From NCBI GenBank assembly GCA_003696705.1, contig RFGD01000168.1, forward strand, positions 1 through 11,444: a stretch of 11,444 bases of DNA, in the 5' to 3' direction. A program made the translations under genes and the position numbers. The notes under the pieces were generated by a model. It saw only the letters and a program-made list of their open reading frames with translations, did no database searches and had not been told where the DNA came from. Positions 5,515 to 11,444 of this stretch are shown piece after piece. The stretch's first letter is position 1. The number at the start of each line of letters is the position of its first letter. Origin of the DNA: Alphaproteobacteria bacterium. Lineage in GTDB: Bacteria > Pseudomonadota > Alphaproteobacteria > Rhodobacterales > Rhodobacteraceae.

Positions 5515-6645
5515 ATGCCTGCCCCATCTTCCCACTGGATCCCGCCCATTGCCCCCTCGGGTGCCGCGCGCATGGCGGCCGTCAGGCGGGTTCCCGTCTG
5601 GCCGCTGCCCGTCTGGCCGTTGTCGGTCCGGCCCCTGGGGCGCGCCGTGGCCGGGGGCCAGCTTCTTCTTCGCCTTCTGATCCTTGGGATCGCGCTTCTG
5701 GGCACGGCGGCCGCGCCCTGTCCTGCCCGCGCCGAAAGCCCGCCGGCGGACTGGCTTCGGGAATGGCCCAACACCGATTTCACCCGCGCCGCCGTGCCCT
5801 TTTCCGAGATCATCTCGGGCGGCCCGCCGAAGGACGGGATTCCGGCCATCACGGCGCCAGAGTTCCTGCGCGCGAGCGCCGAGACGGCGCTTGACCCGCG
5901 CGAGCCGGTCATCACGCTCGAACTTCCGGGCGCCGAGCCGCGCGCCTACCCGATCCGCTATTTCATCTGGCACGAGATCGTGAACGACGAGGTCGCCGGC
6001 GTGCCGGTGGCGGTGACCTATTGTCCCCTCTGCAACTCGGCGATCGTCTTCGACCGGCGCGTGGACGGCCGCACGCTCGAATTCGGCGTGACCGGCAAGC
6101 TCCGACACTCGGACATGATCATGTATGACCGCCAGACGGAAAGCTGGTGGCAGCAGGCGCTGGGCGAGGGCATCGTCGGGCACTACATGGGCAGGCGGCT
6201 CAGGCCCCTGACAAGCTGGATGGAAAGCTGGGCCGAGTTCCGCGCCCGCAACCCGCGCGGCCTTGTCATGGCGCAACCGTCGGCGAACCGGCCTTACGGG
6301 CAGAACCCCTATACCCGCTATGACAGCGCCCGCTTTCCGTTCCTTTACAACGGAGAGATGCCGCCCCATGGCATTCCGCCGCTCATGCGGGTCGTGCGGG
6401 TCGGCAAGCGCGCCTGGACGCTCGAACGGTTGCGCAAGGAGGGGGAAATCCACGAGGCCGGCCTCGTGATCTCGTGGCACCCGGGGCAGGCGTCACCCCT
6501 GGACAGGAACGCCATCGCCGAGGGGCGCGACATCGGCACGATCCGCGTCCGCGACGAGGCCGGGCACGACGTCGTCCACGACCTCATGTTCGCCTTCGCC
6601 TTCCACGCCTTCTTCCCGGACGGCGAATGGATGCTGGGTCACTAG
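5515..6645 (+). CDS. DUF3179 domain-containing protein with N-terminal export signal or anchor
   Basis: A 376-residue protein with the hallmarks of DUF3179: AYPIRYFIWHEIVND, then VAVTYCPLCNSAIVFDR (C170 and C173, a CxxC pair), FGVTGKLRHSDMIMYDRQTESWWQQ, and the C-terminal FAFHAFFPDGEWM. The family's function is unknown; the conserved Cys, His and Trp residues suggest a metal or redox site, which is inference. A hydrophobic stretch (about 49-67) ending AAAPCPARA looks like a signal peptide or anchor, so the domain is probably periplasmic. It is preceded by an unusually long N-terminal part (1-48) containing PVWPL repeats. Start 5515 has GGAG at 5504-5507 with 7-nt spacing; an internal ATG at 5572 would shorten the N-terminus to a more normal 29-residue lead but has no better ribosome-binding site. 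It converges on tyrS with only 12 bp between the stops. Confidence 0.9.
   Translation: MPAPSSHWIPPIAPSGAARMAAVRRVPVWPLPVWPLSVRPLGRAVAGGQLLLRLLILGIALLGTAAAPCPARAESPPADWLREWPNTDFTRAAVPFSEIISGGPPKDGIPAITAPEFLRASAETALDPREPVITLELPGAEPRAYPIRYFIWHEIVNDEVAGVPVAVTYCPLCNSAIVFDRRVDGRTLEFGVTGKLRHSDMIMYDRQTESWWQQALGEGIVGHYMGRRLRPLTSWMESWAEFRARNPRGLVMAQPSANRPYGQNPYTRYDSARFPFLYNGEMPPHGIPPLMRVVRVGKRAWTLERLRKEGEIHEAGLVISWHPGQASPLDRNAIAEGRDIGTIRVRDEAGHDVVHDLMFAFAFHAFFPDGEWMLGH
5593..5637 (+). repeat. Three 15-bp in-frame repeats encoding PVWPL-PVWPL-SVRPL
   Basis: Units at 5593-5607, 5608-5622 and 5623-5637 encode P27-L41 of the DUF3179 protein. Units 1 and 2 differ at one base; unit 3 is more diverged. They lie before the hydrophobic export segment, where such a repeat is not expected. 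Recent slippage is the simplest explanation. Confidence 0.7.
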
Positions 6646-6657
6646 GCGACGACGCGT

Positions 6658-7911
6658 TCAGCCGGCAAGGCGGACAAGCGCGTGGCGCTTCTTCCCGGCC
6701 GAAAGCTTGCGCGGCGTGGCCAGATCCTCGGCGGTGAACATCTCGCCCGGGTCTGTCACGGGGCGGTCGTCGATGCGGGCGCCATGATCGGCGATGAGCC
6801 GCTTTGCCTCCTTGCCCGACTTGACCAGTCCCGAGCGGACGAAGAGCTGCGCGGCAGAGATGCCGTCGCCGATCTCTTCGGGCGACAGTTCGAGCGTCGG
6901 CAGCGCACCGCCGGCGCCGCCCTTCTCGAAGACCTCTCGGGCGGTGGCCTCGGCGGCGCGGGCGGCCTCTTCGCCATGCGCAAGCCGCGTGACCTCGTTG
7001 GCAAGGATGATCTTGGCTTCGTTGATCTCGGCCCCGCCCAGGGCGCCCAGACGCTCGCATTCCTCGACCGGAAGTTCGGTATAAAGCTTCAGGAAGCGGC
7101 CGACGTCTGCATCGGCCGTGTTGCGCCAGAACTGCCAGAACTCGTAGGGGCTGCGCATGTCGGGGTTCAGCCAGACGGCACCCTCGGCCGTCTTGCCCAT
7201 CTTGCGCCCGTCGGCGGTCGTCAGAAGCGGTGACGTCAGGCCGTAGACCTCGTCGCCCATGACGCGGCGCACCAGCTCGATGCCGTTGACGATGTTGCCC
7301 CACTGGTCCGAGCCGCCCATCTGCAGATCGCAGCCATAGCGCCGGTGCAGTTCCAGAAAGTCGTAGGCCTGCAGGATCATGTAGTTGAATTCGAGAAACG
7401 ACAGCGACTGTTCGCGGTCGAGCCGGCTTTTCACGCTTTCGAAGGACAGCATCCGGTTGACCGAGAAGTGCCGGCCGATGTCGCGCAAGAACTCGAGGTA
7501 GTTGAGATCGTCCAGCCATTCGGCGTTGTTGACCATGATCGCGGCGTTCGGCGCGTCGCCGAAGTCGAGATAGCGGTCGAAGACGCGCCGGATGCCGGCG
7601 ATGTTGGCGTCGATCTGGTCGGGCGTGAGGAGCGGGCGCTCCTCGGCCCGGAAGGACGGATCGCCGACCTTGGTCGTGCCCCCGCCCATCAGGACGATCG
7701 GCTTGTGGCCGGTCTTCTGCAGCCAGCGCAGCATCATGATCTGGATGAGCGAGCCGACATGCAGCGACGGCGCGGTGGCGTCGAAGCCGATATAGCCGGG
7801 AAGAATGCCCTGAAGAAGCCGCTGGTCCAGCCCCTCGGGGTCGGTGCAGTCGGCCACGAAGCCGCGTTCGTGCATCACGCGAAGGAATTCCGATTTCGGC
7901 TGGTGCGTCAT
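6658..7911 (-). CDS. tyrS: Tyrosyl-tRNA synthetase (tyrosine--tRNA ligase)
   Basis: Charges tRNA-Tyr with tyrosine using ATP, in the cytoplasm. The 417-residue class I synthetase shows YIGFDATAPSLHVGS with the HIGH-type motif HVGS (51-54). GGGTTKVGDPSFR follows. The tyrosine and tRNA pocket residues are in YMILQAYDFLELHRRYGCDLQMGGSDQWGNI, and the KMSKS-type loop is KMGKT (237-241), a normal variant for bacterial TyrRS. A C-terminal S4-like RNA-binding domain (about 350-417) contains LFVRSGLVKSGKEAKRLIADHGARID. Start MTHQPKSEF matches the usual N-terminus; an ATG five codons upstream (7926) and a much longer open frame are less likely. It is divergent from anmK across 46 bp and convergent with the DUF3179 gene. 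Confidence 0.97.
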   Translation of the reverse strand: MTHQPKSEFLRVMHERGFVADCTDPEGLDQRLLQGILPGYIGFDATAPSLHVGSLIQIMMLRWLQKTGHKPIVLMGGGTTKVGDPSFRAEERPLLTPDQIDANIAGIRRVFDRYLDFGDAPNAAIMVNNAEWLDDLNYLEFLRDIGRHFSVNRMLSFESVKSRLDREQSLSFLEFNYMILQAYDFLELHRRYGCDLQMGGSDQWGNIVNGIELVRRVMGDEVYGLTSPLLTTADGRKMGKTAEGAVWLNPDMRSPYEFWQFWRNTADADVGRFLKLYTELPVEECERLGALGGAEINEAKIILANEVTRLAHGEEAARAAEATAREVFEKGGAGGALPTLELSPEEIGDGISAAQLFVRSGLVKSGKEAKRLIADHGARIDDRPVTDPGEMFTAEDLATPRKLSAGKKRHALVRLAG

Positions 7912-7957
7912 TGTCTTCCGGTCCATTCTTCGGTTGCGACGTTCTATATCCGGCTCG
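7912..7957. promoter_or_regulatory. 46-bp tyrS/anmK divergent promoter region
   Basis: Both genes must be driven from this short gap or from inside the other gene's 5' end. On the minus strand a good -10, TATAGA (7948-7943), would start tyrS RNA about 25 nt before its ATG; its -35 (TTTCCC, 17 bp upstream) is weak and falls inside the anmK start region. For anmK, TATATC (7945-7950) overlaps the same bases, so the two promoters may compete. Confidence 0.35.
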
Positions 7958-9070
7958 ATGGGCAAGGGAAAGACCGTGAAGACGGGGCAAGTGGTTCGGG
8001 CGCTGGGCCTGATGTCCGGCACATCGATGGACGGCATCGACGCGGCCGTGGTCGAGACCGACGGCGCCGAGCGGCTTGTCTTCGGGCCGACGGCCTACCG
8101 TCCCTATTCCAGCGCCGAGCGCGAGATCCTGCGCGCCGCGCAGGGCCGCTGGCCGGGCGCGCCCGGCGTGGCCGAGGCCCAGGCCGTCGTCCTTGCCGCC
8201 CATGCCGAGATCGCGGCCGGCTTCGAAGGGATCGATCTTGTCGGCTTCCACGGCCAGACACTGGCGCACGACCCCCGCGGGCGCGGCACCCACCAGGTCG
8301 GCGACGGCAGCGAACTGGCGCGCGCCCTGGGCGTCCCCGTCGTCTGGGACTTCCGGTCCGCCGACGTGCGTCTGGGTGGCGAGGGAGCGCCGCTTGCCCC
8401 CTTCTTTCACTGGGCGCTGGCTCGCCATCTGGGCGAGGCGGGGCCGGTCGCCTTTCTCAACCTTGGCGGCGTCGGCAACGTCAGTTGGGTCGACCCCTCC
8501 TGTCCGGCCCCCGAGGCGCCCGGCGCCTGCCTTGCCTTCGACACGGGCCCGGCGAACGGCCCCCTGGACGAGCTTCTGTTGGCGCGCCGGGGCGTGCCAT
8601 GCGATCGGGACGGGGCCCTGGCGGCGGAAGGCGTGCCGGACGCCGAGGTGCTCAAGGCCTTCGCCGAGCACCCCTATTTCTTCCGGGTGCCGCCGAAATC
8701 GCTCGACCGGAACGACTTCGCGGCGCTTCTCGACCAGGTGGCCGGGCTTTCGGACGCGGATGCGGCGGCGACCTTGACGGCGGCGGCCGCGCTTGCCGTG
8801 GCCCGCGCGGAAGAGCATTTCCCCCGTCCGCCGTCGCGCGTCATCGTCGGCGGCGGCGGGCGGCGCAATCCGACGCTCATGGCCATGATCGCCGCCGGGC
8901 TTGCCGTGCCCATCGTCGCGGCCGAGGACGCGGGTCTTGACGGGGACATGCTCGAGGCGCAGGCCTTTGCCTGGCTGGCCGTGCGGGTCCTTCGCGGCTT
9001 GCCGACCTCGGGGCCCGGGACGACCGGCGTGGCCGCGCCGGTCGGCGGCGGAACGCTCAGCCGTCCGTGA
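7958..9070 (+). CDS. anmK: Anhydro-N-acetylmuramic acid kinase
   Basis: Phosphorylates 1,6-anhydro-MurNAc while opening its anhydro ring to give MurNAc-6-phosphate, in cytoplasmic recycling of peptidoglycan. The 370-residue protein has the full family set: LGLMSGTSMDGIDAAVV (GTSMDGID 21-28, ATP-binding loop), GFHGQT (96-101), NLGGVGN (168-174), FDTGPAN (194-200, with the catalytic-type Asp D195) and RVIVGGGGRRNPTLM. The length is normal. The start is uncertain: ATG 7958 has no Shine-Dalgarno, whereas GTG 7976 has AAGGGA 6 nt upstream and would give 364 residues, also a normal length. It is divergent from tyrS and convergent with eno. No other recycling gene is visible nearby. Confidence 0.95.
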   Translation: MGKGKTVKTGQVVRALGLMSGTSMDGIDAAVVETDGAERLVFGPTAYRPYSSAEREILRAAQGRWPGAPGVAEAQAVVLAAHAEIAAGFEGIDLVGFHGQTLAHDPRGRGTHQVGDGSELARALGVPVVWDFRSADVRLGGEGAPLAPFFHWALARHLGEAGPVAFLNLGGVGNVSWVDPSCPAPEAPGACLAFDTGPANGPLDELLLARRGVPCDRDGALAAEGVPDAEVLKAFAEHPYFFRVPPKSLDRNDFAALLDQVAGLSDADAAATLTAAAALAVARAEEHFPRPPSRVIVGGGGRRNPTLMAMIAAGLAVPIVAAEDAGLDGDMLEAQAFAWLAVRVLRGLPTSGPGTTGVAAPVGGGTLSRP

Positions 9071-9138
9071 CGCCAGCCGGGCCCCGGCCACCGCGACATG
9101 GCGGGCCGGCGCCGGGATCCGCGTCGGCCCGATGCGTC

Positions 9139-9167
9139 GCCGGTCGGTGGCCCGCGCCCCGACCGGC
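9139..9167. terminator. Strong hairpin between convergent anmK and eno
   Basis: GCCGGTCGG (9139-9147) and CCGACCGGC (9159-9167) form a perfect 9-bp stem with an 11-nt loop that can add two more G-C pairs. It lies 5 bp beyond the eno stop and 68 bp beyond the anmK stop, so it could serve both transcripts. No T-run is present on either strand. The rest of the 9071-9172 gap holds no gene. Confidence 0.45.
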
Positions 9168-9172
9168 CCGTC

Positions 9173-10450
9173 TCAGCCCTTCAGGACCGAGCGGCCGGCG
9201 TAGACGGCCGTGTCGCCCAGCATTTCCTCGATGCGGATGAGCTGGTTGTATTTCGCCAGCCGGTCCGACCGCGACAGCGAGCCGGTCTTGATCTGTCCGC
9301 CGTTCGTCGCCACCGAAAGATCGGCGATGGTGGCGTCCTCCGTCTCGCCGGAACGATGGCTCATCACCGTCGTGTAGCCGGCGCGGTGGGCCATCTCGAC
9401 GGCCCGCAGCGTCTCGGACAGGGTGCCGATCTGGTTGACCTTCACCAGAAGCGCGTTGGCGGCGCCTTCGGCGATGCCGCGGGCAAGGCGCTCGGGGTTC
9501 GTCACGAACAAATCGTCGCCGACCAGCTGGACGCGGTCGCCGATCGCGTCGGTCAGGAACTGCCAGCCGTCCCAGTCATCCTCGGCGCAGCCGTCCTCGA
9601 TCGAGATGATCGGATAGTCGTTCACCAGCCCTTCGAGGAGGCCCACCATTCCCTCGGCGTCCAGGGTCTTGCCCTCGCCCTTCATCTCGTAGCGGCCCTC
9701 CCGATAGAACTCGGTCGAGGCGCAGTCGAGCGCGAGGAAGATGTCCTCGCCCGGCTTGTAGCCCGCCTTCTCGACGGCCTTCAGGACAAAGTCGAGCGCA
9801 TCGCGGGTCGAAGACAGGTTCGGCGCAAAGCCCCCCTCGTCGCCGACGGCGGTCGAAAGCCCGGCGGCCGCGAGTTCCTTCTTCAGGGTGTGAAAGACCT
9901 CGGCCCCCATGCGCACCGCCTCGCGCAGGCTGTCGGCGCTGACGGGCATGATCATGAATTCCTGGAAGTCGATCGGGTTGTCGGCGTGCTCGCCGCCGTT
10001 GATGATGTTCATCATCGGCACCGGCAGGACCCGCGCACTGGTGCCGCCGACATAGCGAAACAGCGGCTGGGCGGTGCTTTCGGCCGCCGCCTTGGCGACG
10101 GCAAGCGACACGCCAAGGATGGCATTTGCGCCAAGCCGGCTCTTGTTCGGCGTGCCGTCGAGCTCGATCATCATGCGGTCGATGGCTTCCTGCTCGGTCG
10201 CGTCCCAGCCGTAAAGCTCCTCGGCGATCTCGCCGTTGACGGCGGCGACCGCCTCGAGGACGCCCTTGCCGCCATAGCGCCTGGCGTCGCCGTCGCGGCG
10301 TTCGTGGGCCTCGTAGGCGCCGGTCGAAGCGCCCGACGGCACCGCGGCGCGGCCCGTTGCGCCGTCCTCGAGGATGACGTCGACCTCGACCGTGGGGTTG
10401 CCCCGGCTGTCCAGTATCTCGCGGGCGGTAATGTCGATGATTTCGCTCAT
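9173..10450 (-). CDS. eno: Enolase (phosphopyruvate hydratase)
   Basis: Interconverts 2-phosphoglycerate and phosphoenolpyruvate with Mg2+, in cytoplasmic glycolysis; in many bacteria it is also part of the RNA degradosome. The 425-residue protein begins MSEIIDITAREILDSRGNPT and carries PSGASTGAYEAHE (mobile catalytic loop, about 38-50), DEGGFAPNL (catalytic Glu), LALDCASTEFY, SIEDGCAEDDW and LVGDDLFVTN (Mg2+ ligands), the signature LLVKVNQIGTLSE (catalytic Lys K337) and SHRSGETED. All catalytic residues are present. The family start is ATG 10450. A TTG two codons upstream (10456) is better spaced from the GAGGGA Shine-Dalgarno (6 nt, against 12 for the ATG), so the true start may be MDMSE. 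It follows the antiporter gene by 97 bp on the same strand. Confidence 0.98.
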   Translation of the reverse strand: MSEIIDITAREILDSRGNPTVEVDVILEDGATGRAAVPSGASTGAYEAHERRDGDARRYGGKGVLEAVAAVNGEIAEELYGWDATEQEAIDRMMIELDGTPNKSRLGANAILGVSLAVAKAAAESTAQPLFRYVGGTSARVLPVPMMNIINGGEHADNPIDFQEFMIMPVSADSLREAVRMGAEVFHTLKKELAAAGLSTAVGDEGGFAPNLSSTRDALDFVLKAVEKAGYKPGEDIFLALDCASTEFYREGRYEMKGEGKTLDAEGMVGLLEGLVNDYPIISIEDGCAEDDWDGWQFLTDAIGDRVQLVGDDLFVTNPERLARGIAEGAANALLVKVNQIGTLSETLRAVEMAHRAGYTTVMSHRSGETEDATIADLSVATNGGQIKTGSLSRSDRLAKYNQLIRIEEMLGDTAVYAGRSVLKG

Positions 10451-10547
10451 GTCCAATCGCTTTCCCTCTGCCGCGCCCTGGGGCGGCGCAGCCTTCCCAT
10501 ACAGAATTCCCTGCCGGCCTTGAAGTCGGAATTCCGCCCGAACGGGA
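10451..10547 (-). promoter_or_regulatory. eno upstream region with EcoRI-type palindromes and a leader hairpin
   Basis: The gap between the antiporter stop and eno contains a perfect 10-bp palindrome, CGGAATTCCG (10527-10536), and a second GAATTCC (10504-10510) 25 bp away. Reading leftward, TTCAAG and TATGGG are separated by 17 bp and could be a weak promoter. A 7-bp hairpin with one bulge (10470-10487) would lie in the eno leader. Whether eno has its own promoter here is inference. Confidence 0.3.
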
Positions 10548-11444
10548 TCAGAGAAGATCGGGCGCCCGGCCGAAGCGGTTGGCCACCCGGCCGACGGTCA
10601 GGCCCTGCACGAGGATCGAGAAGACGACGACCACATAGGTGGCGGCAAGGATCGTCGGTTTCCACTCGCCTTCGGGCAGCGACAGCGCCAGCGCGACCGA
10701 GATGCCGCCCTTCAGCCCGCCCCAGGTCATGATCGGCACGATGCCGGGCGAGAACTTGCGGAAGGGCCGGAGAAGGGCGATGGGCACCACCACGGCCGCC
10801 AGCCGCCCGGCCAGCGAAAGCGCGATCGCCGCGGCCCCGGCGACCAGGGTGTCGGCGCCGAAATGGACCGCGAAGACCTCGAACCCGATCATGAGGAAGA
10901 GGACCGCGTTCAGGATCTCGTCGACCAGCTTCCAGAAGGCCTCGACGTAGTGGCGCGTCTCTTCCGACATGGCGTGGCGCATGCCGACGTCGCCGATGAA
11001 AAGTCCCGCGAAGACCGCCATCAGCGGGGCCGAGACGTGTAGCCGTTGCGCCAGCGCATAGCCGCCCATGGCAAGGGCAAGGGTGATGAGGACCTCGAGC
11101 GCATAGTCGTCGATTCGCTGCATGATGCGGAAGACGAGCCAGCCAAGCGCGGCGCCGAGGAGGACGCCGCCGCCCGCTTCCTGAAGGAACAGCACGCCGG
11201 CATGCGAGAGATCCGGCGCCGCCGAGCCGTGCCCGGCGGCCGGAAAGGCAAGCCCCAGAAGGACAAGGAAGACAACGTAGCCGACGCCGTCGTTGAAAAG
11301 CGATTCACCGGCGATCTTGGTCTCGAGCGACTTCCGAAGCGCCGCCTCGCGCAGGACGCCGAGGACGGCGACGGGGTCGGTCGGTGAAATGAGCGCGCCG
11401 AAGACCAGCGCCACCAGAACGGGCATGCCCGTGACCCAGGAAAA
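10548..11444 (-). CDS. CPA1-family Na+/H+ antiporter, 5' end cut by the window edge
   Basis: An inner-membrane cation/proton antiporter. The visible 298 residues run from FSWVTGMPVLVALVFGALIS to the C-terminus; about 100 N-terminal residues of the family's usual ~400 or more are missing. The CPA1/NhaP hallmarks are present: GALISPTDPVAVLG (the Asp-containing ion-binding helix region), KIAGESLFNDGVGYVVFLVL (second conserved Asp region) and MTWGGLKGGISVALALSLP. Multiple hydrophobic spans alternate with short loops, and no long cytoplasmic tail is present after the last span (VVVVFSILVQGLTVGRVANRFG). It likely exchanges Na+ or another monovalent cation for protons; substrate and physiological direction cannot be read from sequence. 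It lies upstream of eno on the same strand and may be cotranscribed, though the functions are unrelated. Confidence 0.92.
   Translation of the reverse strand, partial: FSWVTGMPVLVALVFGALISPTDPVAVLGVLREAALRKSLETKIAGESLFNDGVGYVVFLVLLGLAFPAAGHGSAAPDLSHAGVLFLQEAGGGVLLGAALGWLVFRIMQRIDDYALEVLITLALAMGGYALAQRLHVSAPLMAVFAGLFIGDVGMRHAMSEETRHYVEAFWKLVDEILNAVLFLMIGFEVFAVHFGADTLVAGAAAIALSLAGRLAAVVVPIALLRPFRKFSPGIVPIMTWGGLKGGISVALALSLPEGEWKPTILAATYVVVVFSILVQGLTVGRVANRFGRAPDLL

Noticed and set aside
7189..7203. KMGKT in place of KMSKS in TyrS
   Set aside because: This is a known normal variant of the signature in bacterial tyrosyl-tRNA synthetases, not a defect.
9076..9089. GCCGGG-C-CCCGGC palindrome just after anmK
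   Set aside because: A one-base centre leaves no workable hairpin loop without melting the inner pairs, and such GC palindromes are common by chance here. The hairpin at 9139-9167 is a better terminator candidate.
6584..9091. Very long leftward open frame (835 codons) running through tyrS and opposite anmK
   Set aside because: It is out of frame with tyrS and its translation is Arg/Gly/Pro/Ala-rich low-complexity text with no family features. Long spurious open frames are expected in DNA this rich in GC.
9098..10732. Long rightward open frame (544 codons) opposite eno
   Set aside because: It is the antisense of a fully intact enolase. The His/Asp/Arg-rich translation is typical of a shadow frame, and no ribosome-binding site or domain supports it.

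Overview
This is a GC-rich window of dense, ordinary-looking bacterial chromosome. Its gene families (CoA-acylating methylmalonate-semialdehyde dehydrogenase beside a LysR regulator, coaD followed by two small cyclophilins, divergent tyrS/anmK, and protein sequences of alphaproteobacterial type) suggest an alphaproteobacterium, most likely of the order Rhodobacterales. That placement rests on recognising the proteins by eye, not on a database search. No mobile element, CRISPR array, rRNA or tRNA is visible.

Left part (1-2977): mmsA (valine/inositol/beta-alanine catabolism) runs leftward off the window edge and lies divergent from a LysR-type regulator that is the natural candidate to control it. 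Their 185-bp shared intergenic region is rich in structure: three dyads and a threefold 12-bp tandem repeat. A small two-CBS-domain protein follows the regulator, with a perfect TTGACA box overlapping the regulator's stop codon.

Middle (2978-6645): a 278-bp gene-free stretch with a short triple repeat precedes a tiny leftward gene for a Flp-pilin-like single-span protein. A rightward coaD - cyclophilin - exported cyclophilin cluster follows; the two cyclophilin genes overlap by 8 nt and share nearly identical DNA blocks. A DUF3179 protein with an unusually long, Pro/Trp-repeat N-terminus before its hydrophobic segment comes next.

Right part (6658-11444): tyrS and anmK are divergent across a 46-bp gap, linking tyrosyl-tRNA synthesis with peptidoglycan (anhydroMurNAc) recycling. 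anmK converges on eno (enolase), with a strong hairpin between them. Upstream of eno on the same strand is the 3' part of a CPA1-type Na+/H+ antiporter gene that runs off the right edge.

Most genes are housekeeping. I see no convincing undescribed multi-gene system. The items most worth a second look are the cyclophilin pair, the orphan pilin-like gene, the N-terminus of the DUF3179 protein and the structured mmsA/LysR intergenic region.
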